DNA of 64,000 nt from Lichenostomus cassidix (lineage: Eukaryota; Chordata; Aves; Passeriformes; Meliphagidae), in contig CM039210.1 of NCBI GenBank assembly GCA_008360975.2, positions 11,658,293 through 11,722,292 on the forward strand, in the 5' to 3' direction. Each line of letters begins with the position of its first letter. Position 1 is the stretch's first letter. The notes beneath the pieces are model-generated. The model saw nothing but the letters and a program-made list of their open reading frames with translations, ran no database searches and had not been told where the DNA came from. The position numbers and the translations under genes are program-made. Positions 32,213-43,359 of this stretch are shown here, piece after piece.

Positions 32213-33106
32213 TGTCTTGGTTTGAAAGACAGGTGTCTGCAAAGAGAGGTCGAACCCTCCCTTAGAACAGAGAATGTGATCTTTTTTCCCTCCCTCCGAA
32301 TTATTTAATTTTGTAAATCAAGGGCTTTCAGGCAAAGGTATGGGAAAAAAGGAATATCAGTTCTTTACTAGTATCTATAAACAAGCAATAACAATAATAG
32401 CAACTACAACTAGAACCAGAAAACCAAGAGCAGATGACTTGTGAGCTGCCGAGCTTTTTCCCGTGTGGTGTAATCACGGTTGCAAGCAGCAGGGGCGCTG
32501 TTGAGCTCCCGGCCAGGCAGGGCAGGTGCGATGACTCCTGAGCGGCTGCAGATGGCGCTGTGGCGCAGGGTCAGGTCAGCGTCCGGCAGCTGCAATGGCG
32601 GGCAGGCTGAAAAGCATGCAGGGCAGCAAAGCAGCTCAGAGCAGCAAGAAAGCAGGGCAGCAGGGGCGGGCGCCGGCTCCCTCGCGGCTAGCAGCGAGGT
32701 AGCAAGGATTTCTGCAGTCACAGCAGATGCCGCGGTCTCATGCGGCAGAGGGTGGGGGCAGGCAGCAGAGGCCGCGGGACTCTCCCGGCAGCAGCCGCGA
32801 GGAAACGCAGCCCGGGGGAAAACGTGCCCTTCCCCGTGGGGAGAAAGGTTGAATCAAAACTCACCCAGCCAGGAGAAGAGAAAAAACAGGGCACCGTTGG
32901 ATTCCCTCTGGTCACAGGCGAAGAGCAAAGAGCAGCCTCTCCCCTCAGCGTCCGAACCACGAGAGAGAGTTCCAAGGGCTGGCTCTACCCTTACCCTGCC
33001 CTGCCCAAGCCCAGCTTTTGTCTTTTACAAAAGACTTGATCGCTCTAAACATCTAACTATTTGTTGCTTAGTAACAGGAATGGGAAGAAATTCTCAACCC
33101 CCGACA
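32213..33106 (+). mobile_element. solo LTR family G, copy 4
   Basis: An 894-bp LTR, TGTCTTGGTTTG to CAACCCCCGACA, with CCCCC on both sides (32208-32212 and 33107-33111). The run of C makes the duplication ambiguous in length. AATAAA-like signals are absent from the usual place; TATCTATAAACAAGC lies near 32370. Confidence 0.88.
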
Positions 33107-33226
33107 CCCCCCTTCTCTCTCTCTCTGCTCAGTTGCAGAAGTTGGATGGCCCAATTAGGTTAACAGCCTCAGTGGGGTTATCTGTTGGCAACCAAATGTC
33201 TAAAACCACTACCCACTAACTCATAT

Positions 33227-33833
33227 TGTGGAATGAAGAGAGAATGTAGAAAATGAACAACAATAATTTTTAGTGACCACACAGGCACACTTTATCCTAT
33301 AAAAGCTCACGAATTTTCTGAAAAGGTAGAAGATTTTCTACATGGATATTGGAGCGTGAGGAAAGACTTCTCCCCAGAGTCTGAACATAGCTCTGTGGTA
33401 ACTTCTTGCAAGATTGAGGGCAGATTCTAACGTATCCCAGCACCAAAACTGAATTTTGGTAAGATCATTGGTTTCCTAAATTGTATTATTCTGGCTAGCT
33501 CATAGGTACCTTTCTTAACTTGCATTTCAGCTATTTTTATAGTTCAAGCAAGCATTTACCCCATAATTGCATTTTAGCTATTATAGTTTTGCAATTATGC
33601 TTTTATTGTGTGTGTGTGTATGTATGTCAATCTGTTCTATGTTTGTATGTTTGTTATTTTCTGTGTCTAATAAATGGTGTTTTACATCACAGACTAATCG
33701 GCCAAATATCAAAGAACCTTGTGAACAAGACCGAGTCTTGGGGTGCTAGCCACCCTGATAGAAATTACTGCCTGTTGCCAGAAGCCTGGCAAACTGCAGA
33801 AACTCATAAGGCTCCTGTCTCCCATGCAAGATG
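33227..33833 (+). mobile_element. LTR family C, copy 2
   Basis: It matches copy 1 from 'GAGAGAATGTAG' through TATA (ATCCTATAAAAG near 33295), AATAAATGG near 33670 and the tail. The U3 start is shortened and the final CA is lost (CAAGATG). 33107-33226 before it is unassigned. Confidence 0.8.
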
Positions 33834-34402
33834 TCGAAGAGTGGGGGATATCAGCCCAGGATCCGTCGGCATTGTTCAATGATCCTCCAAGTATAGCAGA
33901 CTTGAGAGTTTGCTGGCTCTGAGAGGCCCAACTCAGAGGGAGGTTGCTGGTCACGGCCTACTGCAGTCCAGGAGAGCTCAAAGGGTCTCACTTTGGACTG
34001 CTGCTTATAGGGTCACAAGAGAGTTTGCTTTAGTCTGTAATTTTCCCATCCTGGCTGCATTTCAGGTTGGTAACACACTTTGAAAGCTTGATAACAAGAA
34101 TATTATTCCACTTGGATTGTTATTCAGGCAAGAAAAATAAATTTCCAAGGTTGTTCCTTAAAAATCAGGAGCTTGTTAGACAGCCAATGTTCCTGGGAGC
34201 AGACAGTGTTTCTGATAAGCTCAAGAGGAGCTTATTCCAGGTGCTGTTCATCAAGGCTGTGATAAATATATATTATAGTGTTGGCTTTTCGCAAATGTTG
34301 AGATGGATGCTATGTGTATGGTGTTGATTCTTATAGAAGTAGCTTTGTTATATGATAATAACTAAATGCCTTTATTTTTCTTTGCAACTAATTTAGGTAT
34401 AG
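33834..34402. other. unassigned
   Basis: No motif or LTR end is recognised. It may be the decayed interior of the element whose LTR is copy 2 of family C. Confidence 0.3.
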
Positions 34403-34873
34403 TGTTGTAATAGCTAATATAGTTGTTTTAGAATACTTAACCTACAATAATTAAACCACCTGCTTAGTTGGATAATGTCTGAAAAGCGGGAGTGACAAGG
34501 ATCCCTGCCCCTGACATTTCTATCAGCGACCGTCACCTGCTGAAACCATGGAACAGAGGGGAGATACAGGACTTAACAAAAGGAACACACAAATGCCACA
34601 AAAGGCGGGCCAGGGGAGGGACCATGCAAAAAAGTTCCTGTAACATGTAAACTAGTTTGAAGAAATGTTTGAATATGCATAATTGTATATGAATATGCAT
34701 TTAGATGATGCAATCATTAACTATGTAAAGTCTGAACCCTGTAATCATGGTGTGCTTTTGGCTAAGGGCCAAGCACCCAGCACTGTTACTTTTTGCTTTA
34801 TTGTCTTTGTCCCCTATTGTCCTTTATTAAACTTTTTAAATTCTAACAGGAGAGTGAAACTTCGTTTTTCACA
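34403..34873 (+). mobile_element. ERVL-like LTR
   Basis: It contains the tandem ATGCATAATTGTATATGAATATGCAT near 34675-34700, and CCTTTATTAAAC near 34820 as a poly(A) signal variant. It ends TTTTTCACA. The start TGTTGTAATAGC is my best guess and no target duplication is seen. Confidence 0.5.
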
Positions 34874-35108
34874 AAGGCCGAGGCTTAAGGATAATTTCTC
34901 ATGAAAGGAACAAGAGGGAGATGTCTTTATAAACAAACTGTGAGGCCTGTTGGTAGATAAGGACAGATACTGATAGGTGAAAGAAGCAATGGGAGGAACC
35001 ATAAATTCCATAGGAATTCCATTAATTGACACAGACTGTTACTCACCTAAGGCTGTGTTAAATCCCATAGAAAAAAACAGAGACACAAAGAAAACAAAAG
35101 GGGGGGGA
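34874..35108 (+). pseudogene. gamma family F, 3' untranslated region and polypurine tract
   Basis: It aligns with 61150-61339 (shared TCTTTA.AAACAAACTGTGAG and TCCATAGGAATTCCA.TAATTGA). It ends in a G-rich polypurine tract immediately before LTR F. Confidence 0.7.
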
Positions 35109-35756
35109 TGTACATTAGAAGGGGGTCTGTATTAGGCGATTTGGGAAGTATCACAGTAGAGACAGACACCAGACGCAAAAAACACGGCTCCAAGACAAGA
35201 AGGAAGATGAAAGATAGAGAGAGCTTTATTGCTACAAAGTCTTTTGATACTATTTTCTAACATTTGTGCAATACAGTCATTGGCTCTCTAAACCTGTTAT
35301 TATACAACATTGGTCAGTTATTCCTAGCATACATCTCCGTAAAAAACAGCCTCCCTATTGCAGATGCAAAATTCCTCCTTGTTTTTCTGTCTTCTTGAAG
35401 ACTTGTTGTCCAGACTTTGATTTGCTTCTTGCTTCTGTCCATGCTGAGGTTCTCACGGGTATGAAGTTGTCTGTAACACAGTCGGTGTTTGTGAGCCTGA
35501 GACAGGCCTGGACAGACCTGCCATCGATTCCCACAGGGAAGTCTTTACCTCTCAAGTACCTCAGCCAATGGGGAAAGAGAGAGAGAAATGCAGCCGGGAA
35601 ATTAGGATAAAAAGGAGGCTGCATCCTCTAACAATGTGAGAGACCCCATGGGAAATTGTCCCATGACCTCTCCCTTTATTCAAATAAAGTTACAGGACTC
35701 CTTTGTCTCCTTTTTGGACATAAACCTCTGGTGTTTGTGGATTAATTTTCCTGACA
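35109..35756 (+). mobile_element. LTR family F with a nested LTR
   Basis: It begins TGTACATTAGAAGGGGG and ends TTTTCCTGACA. Without the 387-bp insert and one copy of its duplication it is 255 bp, the size of the copy at 61340. It has GGATAAAAAGG near 35605 and CAAATAAAG near 35680. Confidence 0.85.
35149..35535 (-). mobile_element. solo LTR nested in LTR F
   Basis: 387 bp, flanked by GGGAAG at 35143-35148 and 35536-35541. On the minus strand it starts TGTGGGAATCGATGG and has GCAATAAAGC near 35230. Its last base pair is TA where CA is expected. Confidence 0.85.
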
Positions 35757-35871
35757 TTCACATCATAGTACAGTCTGAGGAGGAGAGAGGAGAGATGCAT
35801 CACCACAGGGGGACTTGTTCCCCCCCTCCAGTCCATGCCCACTTCTTGGCCTCATTTCCTGTGCATGTGCT

Positions 35872-36870
35872 TGTGGCAGGACAGACATGCCCCGCCCTTC
35901 CTTCTCTCTCTCCCTGATTGCTAGCCGAGATCGATGGCTCAGATTAAGTCAATGGCTTAATCCTGACTATCAGTGCTGGCGTCTAGAACTCAGAGCGAGA
36001 CACTGAGAGAATGTGAATAATTTTCAGGTGACCGCAAATACACACTCTTTTCCCTATAAAACACCACGAAAAACTCAGTAAAATCAGAAGCTTTCTACAT
36101 GAATATCGGAGCGTGAAGAAATGCCTTCTCCCCAGGTCTGGACGCAGCCCTGCGGTTACTTCCCGAGGGATTGGGTGAGGAAATCTTAATGTATTCCAGC
36201 TCCAAATATGGATTTGGTAAGATCATTTGAGTTTCCTAAATTGTATTATTCCGGCTAACTTACAGGTACCTTTCTTAACTTGCATTTCAGCTAGCTCAAG
36301 CAAGCATTTCTTAACTTGCATTATGTGGCTAGCACAGCTTTTTCTCATGAGAAATTTTCTTGTGTTTTATAAATAAAGATAAAGTTTAGATGTTGTTGGA
36401 ACAGTGTCCCAGAACTTGGACAGTGCAGGCCTGGCCAATCAGGCCTGGGGGAAAGCTTCTGACTGACCAATCTGGGTGACTTTTGAAAACTCTATATATG
36501 TGATGAAATCAAAACAATAAAGGCATTTCCTTCTTGCCGCTGAGAACTGGTGCCTTCATTACTCTGCTAGCTGCTCAACAGCGACATCATTATCGTTCAA
36601 GCAAGCATTTCTTGCGTTTTTAACTATCTTTATAGTTCAAGCAAGGTTTTACCCCATAATTGCATTTTTAGCTACCATAGTGTTGCAATTATGTATTCAT
36701 TGTGTGTCTATGTGTGTCAATCTATGTTTGTATGTTTGTTATGTTCTGTGTCAAATAAATGGTATTTTTAGACAAATCGGCCAGATATCAAAGAATCTTG
36801 CGAACGGGACTAAGTCTTGGGGAACTAGCTCTGCACAAACACATAAATCTCCTCTCTCCCATGCAAGACA
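35872..36870 (+). mobile_element. solo LTR family C, copy 3, split by LTR D
   Basis: TGTGGCAGGACAGAC to CATGCAAGACA, flanked by GTGCT at 35867-35871 and 36871-36875 (5 bp). TATA lies near 36053 and CAAATAAATGG near 36750. LTR D interrupts it at 36324-36586. 35757-35866 before it is unassigned. Confidence 0.92.
36324..36586 (+). mobile_element. solo LTR family D nested in LTR C
   Basis: 263 bp, TGTGGCTAGCACAG to CAACAGCGACA, with flanks GCATTA/TCATTA (five of six match). It is the same family as the LTRs of the KD provirus. CTATATATG and CAATAAAGG are its promoter and poly(A) signals. Confidence 0.88.
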
Positions 36871-36875
36871 GTGCT

Positions 36876-37872
36876 GTACTGTGTTGTGCTTATCTCCAGA
36901 ACAAGAATGTTTGTCCCAGAAAAGTGCTGCCCTACCTCCATATGGCCCCCTTCTCCAGCCACATCCTGTTCTTTCTCACAGTGTTATTACCAACAATCCT
37001 TGGCTGTCATTACCAGCAATCCTTGGTTGGTTCCACAGCTATCTGGCTATCGGTGTTTGAGACATACACATTAGCCCCTTATCTTCTGGGATTCTACACC
37101 AAGAAAAGCAGAAGGCAAAAAAGAGGGATTGACTTGATGGTTCAGAGCTGTGAGGTGGTAGCTGAGATCCATTGACAATATCACTGGTCTCTGAGGGGGT
37201 CCAGACAGCAGGAGCTCTTTCCAAAACAAGGGAACAACAACCCTTGCTGCTCATCAGATTTCCATCTAGTTACCCATGGATGATTCATTTGGACTCTGCT
37301 TTATCCATACTAGGGCTGAATAGACTCTCTAAAAACCTATGCGACTTTTGAAGCCTGAGCTAATAAATCCTGCTAAATTTGAGCTGATTGCAGAGCCAGA
37401 TCAGATCTCCCTGCTCCTACAACCAAGGGGTTTGAGCCTGAAAACCAGAAGTACTGAAATGGTTCTGCATGGGTTTGATGTCTCTGGGAGCAATCTGGGT
37501 ATTTCTGTACATGTGGTAGAAGGGCTTGAGAACTTTAGGCAAGAATAAGGGACAGGGTCACTGTGACATTCCTAATGCTTCTACTAAAAAGTACTAGTAA
37601 TTATCAAGCAGCAAAAGGCTTTATAAAGTTTGCAAAGGGCACAATTTCAGAATCAAAGATCACATCTGGTCCTAGATAATAAACATGTTTATGCTAAAAT
37701 AGTAAAACCTGTTCATAATAATAATAATGATGATATAAACTAAACCTGGGATGAAATGTTTGCAATAAATTTCACTTTCTTTTATTTTTAGAATTTCCAC
37801 AAAAATATTTTCAATAATTTTCAGTAGCCATTATCTCAGATATTCTGAAGTGGAGAGGCTTTGATTCACATG
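36876..37872. other. unassigned
   Basis: 36960-37050 has a short direct repeat (TTACCA.CAATCCTTGG twice). Otherwise I see no motif and no long frame. Confidence 0.35.
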
Positions 37873-38301
37873 TTGGGAGGAATGGGTTAAAAGCAGAAGA
37901 CTGGTGAGGAGTATTTTTTAATATATATGCTTTATTAAGTGCCACTGTAAATTACCCTATCCCACATTTTCAGACCCAGTGGCAGTTGTCTCTTGAGTGA
38001 GGGGCTGGAATGTTGGGAGGAATGGAATAAAAGCAGAAGACTGGTGAGGAGGGTTGTAAATATGGTCAAGGGACCTTGCAGCTCAGAATAACCCTTGATA
38101 AGCCAATGGGAACAGCAGGCCTGTGATACTTTGGCATGGACTGAGTTTAATAGTTCCTGTATCTCCATTTGTGTGCCTCTGCCTGGGTGTTGTTTTGGAG
38201 ATCCCATGGTTAGCAAGGCAACAGAAATAAATTTACTCTTTGTGTTTTAGCCATGGGTTTGTGGTTGTCCCTGCTGCCTGCCTGTGCTGACTCACACAAC
38301 A
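37873..38301 (+). mobile_element. LTR-like element with internal direct repeat
   Basis: It ends ACTCACACAACA with GAAATAAATTT near 38225. A 43-bp word starting TGTTGGGAGGAATGG occurs at 37875 and again at 38011, both possible LTR starts. The boundaries are uncertain. Confidence 0.4.
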
Positions 38302-38524
38302 TATTTGGAAAACTTAATTAATGTGCTGTAAAGGCAATTATTTTTATTTTAAAGTCCTTGAAACATCATAAACTGTTTAAATTGTCTTTGGATTCTTGGC
38401 TTTTCACATAACTCTTGTTGCAATAACTTAAAATAAAGTAATTTAAATTTGTCCTAAAGTGCCTTTCCTATATGCCTTGAGCTTATTAAATCTGATAGCT
38501 GTTTCATGTCCTTTTATCTACTAG

Positions 38525-39165
38525 TGATTTAGGGGGGCTAGAATTTACTAATTTAGGAGAACTAGAAGCTGGATAATAATTTTTTTAACTGATTTAGAAG
38601 GCCAGAGATTGGATAATGATTTACTAAGATTTGCTTGCTGAAGACAATGTATCATTTGCTTAATGATTTTGTTCCTACCTAGTAACAGAGAGGATATAGA
38701 GAAGAAAGCCAAATAATTGAGAAAAACTACTGAGTGTGACCAAACACCCTGCTCTCGGACCCCAGAACTGGTACAAGTTAGTTCTAAGGCTTGGGCTTGG
38801 ACCAAGAACCAAGGGAGCATGCGCAAGGGAACAGGGTGAAGAGTTCATCCTGAGGAAGGCTACTAACTTCATCCCTCATTTATCTTCGGGACCCTCGCCC
38901 ACAATTAATCTGTGACACTGCGCTTGCGCAAATCTATTTAAATGAACTTTGAACGCATTATAATACGAAGCGGGAATAGGTAATGAATATGTATAGGAGC
39001 ATTGTGTAACTTTATGCATATGTCACCTGTAACCTAATATAAACCTAGTGAAGTGCTGCTGACGGTGTGCACACCTTTGGAGGGGTTATCCCCCATGCAC
39101 CCCAGCTGGAATAAACACATACCTACTTCATAACTATTTGAGTTGTGGAGTCAATCCGTGCCTCA
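38525..39165 (+). mobile_element. solo LTR with 4-bp target duplication
   Basis: 641 bp, TGATTTAGGGG to GTGCCTCA, with CTAG at 38521-38524 and 39166-39169. CTAATATAAACC near 39033 and GGAATAAACAC near 39110 give plus orientation. A 4-bp duplication is typical of gamma-type integrases. 38302-38520 is unassigned AT-rich sequence. Confidence 0.6.
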
Positions 39166-39169
39166 CTAG

Positions 39170-39458
39170 GGTATTCTTGCAGTGGAGGAATTGTGTGGGT
39201 GACTAGCTGGCTCTGGAGTCCAGAGGCTTTTGCTGAATTTTCACTGAGTCAAAATTGATAGGGAAGATGCATGCTAATGTCTTTACAAACAATTTGATGG
39301 GTGAGGGTATGGGTGTTAACAACTTTGAAATGGGTCTTAATGTCTCTACCAACCTCAAGCCTCAGGTTTATTACAGAACCCAGTTTGACTCCTGAAACAG
39401 TCTGCACAAGCCTGACTTTCTGAACTTTAGGGCAAAATGACATGTTCTAGGGGGAATA
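39170..39458 (+). other. possible F-type 3' UTR remnant
   Basis: TCTTTACAAACAATTTGATGGGTG near 39278 recalls the F-family 3' UTR, and a G-rich purine tract precedes 39459. Nothing else is recognised. Confidence 0.35.
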
Positions 39459-39681
39459 TGTGGTAGGTGGTTTGGGAAGGCTGTACCTTCCTAGTACCTC
39501 AGCCAATGGGGAAAGGAAGAGGGCAACATGCAGCCAGGAGTTTAGGATAAAAGGGGGGTGCACTCTCCGAAACCTCGGGAGTGGAAATCCCATGGGCATG
39601 TGGGCCAGTGGACTCTCTCCCTTTATTTGAATAAAGTTTCAGGACTCCTCTGTCTCCTTTATGGACACTGGCTTTTCATAG
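39459..39681 (+). mobile_element. LTR family F variant, 3' truncated
   Basis: TGTGGTAGGTGGTTTGGGAAG, then ACCTCAGCCAATGGGGAAAG, GGATAAAAGG and GAATAAAGTTTCAGGACTCC match LTR F in order. The usual end is replaced after TTTATGGACACTGG, where the next LTR begins. Confidence 0.75.
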
Positions 39682-40135
39682 TGTGATTTGCTCCAATCGA
39701 GCCTGGAGACACTTCAGAAACCAAGTCAGAGAAGTGGGTATTTGCTTTATTGTGTGCACCAGCTGTGTGGGGAATTCTCTCCACCACACACACACCAGTA
39801 CCTCCAAAGGCACAGTGTTATAGGTAAAATTCATGAATATTCATTACATTCTCCAGGATAGGAGTGGTTATACAAATTACTTCTCATAAGTCATTAATAT
39901 TATTAGCGATTTCTTGTGCTCAATGGCAAAAGGATTCCTTTTGCCCCCTTTTATCTTGATAAGATTAAGGGAATCCACAAGGCCAGAACTGTTATCATCC
40001 TTCAGCTCTGGACGGGCGCCGTGCTGGTGGAAGGGGCAAAAGCTCAAAGAAACAAGGATGGTTGAAGTGCAAATAGATTTGTGTTTTCTATTTGACCACT
40101 CCTTTCTCAAGCGTGATTTTCCATACAAAATATAG
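39682..40135 (-). mobile_element. LTR-like element (distal end uncertain)
   Basis: On the minus strand ACCTATAAC (near 39812) is followed by CACAATAAAGC (near 39740), with a terminal CAAATCACA at 39682. These fit U3-R-U5. The other end cannot be placed; 40136-40394 shows no clear feature. Confidence 0.45.
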
Positions 40136-40400
40136 CCCAGATCTCAGTGTCTTTGGGAGTCCAGGGAGTGGATGGCCATGCCTTTGTGCTACTCACTGCC
40201 CAATCAGAGCCTGATGATTAGTATTTACTGAGCCCTGATGACCACTATAAAACTAACTGGTTAGTCAAGGTCTAGATCAGAGTTATTGACAAGAAAATCT
40301 CCTTTGAAAATAAGTAAGTTCCTGCACTTATATCATACATGTTCTTTCTCTCTGCCAGTGTTCATAGTGAGGCAGGAAACAAGCCTGTTACTTGCCAGTG

Positions 40401-40663
40401 TGTCGCTGTTGAGCCGCTAGCAGAGAAAAAGACCCGGATTCTCAGCGTGGAAAGAAAAGAGAACTTTATTATTTTGATTCCAACTTATATAGACTTTTCA
40501 GAGGTCACCCAGATTGGTCAGTCAGAAACCTCCCCCTAGGCCTGATTGGCCAGGCCTGAACTGTCCAAATCTCGAGACATTGTTTTTAATAACATCCAAA
40601 CTTTATCTTTGTTTATAAAACACAGGAGAAAAATTCTCATGGGAAAGACCTGTGCTAGCCACA
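40401..40663 (-). mobile_element. solo LTR family D
   Basis: 263 bp, the same length as the copy at 36324. It is flanked by an exact CCAGTG at 40395-40400 and 40664-40669. AATAAAGTTC and TATATAAG are on the minus strand. Confidence 0.93.
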
Positions 40664-40669
40664 CCAGTG

Positions 40670-41472
40670 AAGCTGTTTTTACTGCTGAGCATCATTTCCA
40701 TAGGCTTTCCATCCTTGTCCCTTTTGTCACAAAAACTATGGGAAAAACAAAAACCCTCCAACAACATTTTTAATGTTAGAGAGTCAAGGCATTACTTTAT
40801 TATCTGGCCAGGATGTTGTTCTGGCCAGGATGTACCACAGAAATCATCTCATCCACACATAGCCCAGGTGTGCAGAGAGAATCATTCTATGACACATGAT
40901 TTTACTAGATTTTTCAGGTATTTTATACAGTCGAAACACATAAAAATGTATTGGGTCTGTGTTCATTGGTCCAAAGTTGAGCAAACCCCCAGTATTCAGT
41001 TTTCCATTGGATCTGAATCTCCTTGCCTCTGATGTTGATTAGATTTTTCATTCTTCAATTTTCCAATTAGTCCTTTCCAGACCGGATGTCTTCACCCCTG
41101 CTGGAGGTGGCATCTGGGGTAGATGTTTGTAGATAGCCACTGATGTCCCGCTGATGTTCTGTTGATAGTCCTTTATCTTTTGGGTTACTCCCAGTCTGTT
41201 GATATGCTGAGTCCACCAGACCTCACCTGGTGGAACAATGCCCTGGAAAGAAACCTGAAATTCCTTTTCCCTGGTAAAGACAAACAGAACCCTTTGACTG
41301 AAGTTATACAAAATTTTTAAACTGGTATATTTTCCAACACAATCAATAGCCCAGTACCGGCTGCCACCGAAAGCTGCTGATCACCGAAACTGGCTGAGGG
41401 GCACCTTCAGCTCCACTCGGTGCAGGCTGCCCCACGGACAGTGGAAACATCTTGGATGAGACCCCCCATTTA
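40670..41472 (-). pseudogene. minus-strand gamma family F leader and downstream fragment
   Basis: Next to LTR F (minus), TGGGGGGTCTCATCC near 41467 is a decayed tRNA-Pro primer site. The following 150 bases match the leader at 44905-45020. An 87-codon frame (41048-41311) with 'PPGEVWWTQHINRLGV' follows. I take it as env-like, implying a deletion, but that is tentative. 40670-41040 is not recognised beyond AATAAAGTAATG near 40795. Confidence 0.45.
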
Positions 41473-41731
41473 TTAGGAAAATTAATCCACAAACACCAGA
41501 GGTTTATGTCCAAAAAGGAGACAAAGGAGTCCTGTAACTTTATTCATTAATAAAGGGAGAGGTCATGGGCATTTCCCATGGGGTCTCTTAAATTGTAGAG
41601 GATGCAGCCTCTTTTTATCCTAATTTCCCAGCTGCATTTCCCTCTCTCTTTCCCCATTGGCTGAGGTACTTGAGAGGTACAAACTTCCGGAATTGCCTAA
41701 TGCAGAATCCCGGAACACCTTCTAATTTCCA
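41473..41731 (-). mobile_element. LTR family F, minus strand, flanked by both a polypurine tract and a primer site
   Basis: It reads as LTR F in reverse (259 bp). On its 5' side (41732-41890) lies F-family 3' UTR and a polypurine run. On its 3' side lies a primer-site-like leader. A single LTR with both neighbours is what recombination between two proviruses in tandem would leave. Confidence 0.8.
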
Positions 41732-41900
41732 CCCCCCCCCCCTTTCTTCTTTTTCTTATGTCCCTGTTCTTGTAATACAGTCTGGGGCAAGTCAATCAGT
41801 GGAATTCCTATGGAAATCTTCCCATTGTTTCTCTCAGTATCAGCCTTATCTTACCATCAGACTCACAGTTTGTAAATGCACTCCCTTCTCATTCCTTTCA
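41732..41900 (-). pseudogene. gamma family F 3' UTR, minus strand
   Basis: In reverse it matches 61150-61339, including ACAAACTGTGAGTCTGATGG and TTTCCATAGGAATTCCAC. It ends at the long C run (polypurine tract on the minus strand) near 41731-41742. Confidence 0.75.
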
Positions 41901-41922
41901 AGGGGGACTGGATGCAGACCCC

Positions 41923-42470
41923 ATGAAAGTGACGACTGAGGGGGAAAGATGTCCCATGCATGTATGTCAGTGCCCTATGTTGTGGGAAGGAAGAGAAGGC
42001 TTAAAGACAGTGATAGAAGAATTAATGAAGAGTGTGACATTGGAACCTTGTATGCTTCCTCATGGTGCCCCTGTTCTTCCAATGGAGAGGCCGGACAGGA
42101 CTTGTGGATTGGTTCAAGATTTAAAGGGAGTTAACAAGGGAACCTGGACTCGCCACCCAGTGGTGCCCAATCCCTATACCCTTTTGGGTGAAATCCCCCC
42201 CAACATCAGTGGTTTGGTATTATGGATCTTGAGGACGCATTTTGGACTTGTCCGTTGGCTGGAGATAGTTGAAATATCTTTGCTTTTGAATGGGAAGGTC
42301 CCTTTCAGGTACTGGTGACCACTGAAGAGGCAGTCCAAACTGCAAAAAGAAGATGGACACACATGAGCAGAGTTAAAGGGCCTATAGAAGAACCCCAAGA
42401 GTGGACTATAACTTCCACACCTGAAGACCACAAATTGACTTTTAAAAGGGACACCCGAATGTAATGTATG
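41923..42470 (+). pseudogene. gamma ERV G3: RT start fused to integrase end by deletion
   Basis: The frame 41923-42318 has RT fingers/palm ('GLVQDLKGVNKGTW', 'NPYTLLGEIPPN'). At about 42290-42310 the RT text switches, without a gap, into an integrase C-terminal text ('VLVTTEEAVQTAKRRWTH') of the type also seen at 50125. About 2.2 kb of pol is therefore missing (my estimate from the usual pol length). Confidence 0.8.
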
Positions 42471-42599
42471 GGGGAAGAGAACAGAATAACTGAGAATTGG
42501 AATGTGAATCCAAAAATATGTAAGTGGTTCCAAATACCACTGGGGCAATCTTTAAGGAAACTTAGACACACCCCCTGGGATAGCATACTTCTCCCTCAA

Positions 42600-43245
42600 A
42601 AAGGGGGGGTCTGTGTTGTATGAAATATTTGAAATAGTTGGGTATTTTTGAGCCTTGGCACTAGGATGCAATTTACAGAAAGAAGAAATACCTTTGTACT
42701 TTATTCCAGAAAATATACCATACCATATACCCTATCTGAGTCATCCCAATGCCGGTCATGATAGTAGGGTCAAATGTGAGTGTATAGATTGTGGGCAACG
42801 GTGGTTTTGTATCTCCCATAAGTGATACCATTGCTGTAAGAATTGTCATCAACCTTTTGCAGTCCCCAATGTAATCAGTTTGATGAACACTGAGATAGTC
42901 TCCTTACTCTATGGGTGGGAGCTACTAGTACCAACTGGGTGAGAAATACCTGAAGTGGGAAGTTACAGTGAAGGAGTGCCAAAGGAGATTTGCAAGGCGT
43001 GGATGTGGGAACTGACAACTAGCCTGCCTTTGCTCACAGACATCGGCCACATTGCTAACAGCTTTGTACCCATGAGAAACAGAAGCAAGAAACCAAAACA
43101 AGACCAGGAAAACAACTTGGAATGCAACACCTGCAAAAGGGAGTCTGTTGTTCACAGAATATGTGTGCTAGGAATAGCCCATCCAATGATGCTGTGCAAT
43201 AACAGGGTAGAACCAATAGCTTTATGGCATGAATGTTAGAAAATA
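42600..43245 (+). pseudogene. G3: degenerate Cys/His-rich frame between pol and 3' LTR
   Basis: After a polypurine-like AAAAAGGGGGGG (42598-42609) one phase reads through to 43238 with a few in-frame stops. Its core near 42775-42860 is CECIDCG, then WFCISHK, then YHCCKNCH, a dense set of Cys and His pairs. The tail has another CNTCK. It is not env-like and has no transmembrane segment. I do not recognise the family. It may be an accessory frame. Confidence 0.35.
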
Positions 43246-43346
43246 GTATAAAAGAGACTTTATAGTAATAAACAATGCTTATGCCTTCCTTTCTACTTGT
43301 CCTGGAGTCGTGTCTTTGTGTGTCATTCCCATCTCGAAACAGCGAC
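43146..43346 (+). mobile_element. G3 3' LTR, short
   Basis: It follows AAAAGGGAGTC and begins TGTTGTTCACAG, with AGTATAAAAGAG near 43240 and AGTAATAAACAATG near 43265. It ends CGAAACAGCGACA. At about 201 bp it is short. The end resembles LTR D. Confidence 0.65.
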
Positions 43347-43359
43347 ATAGAACATAAGC

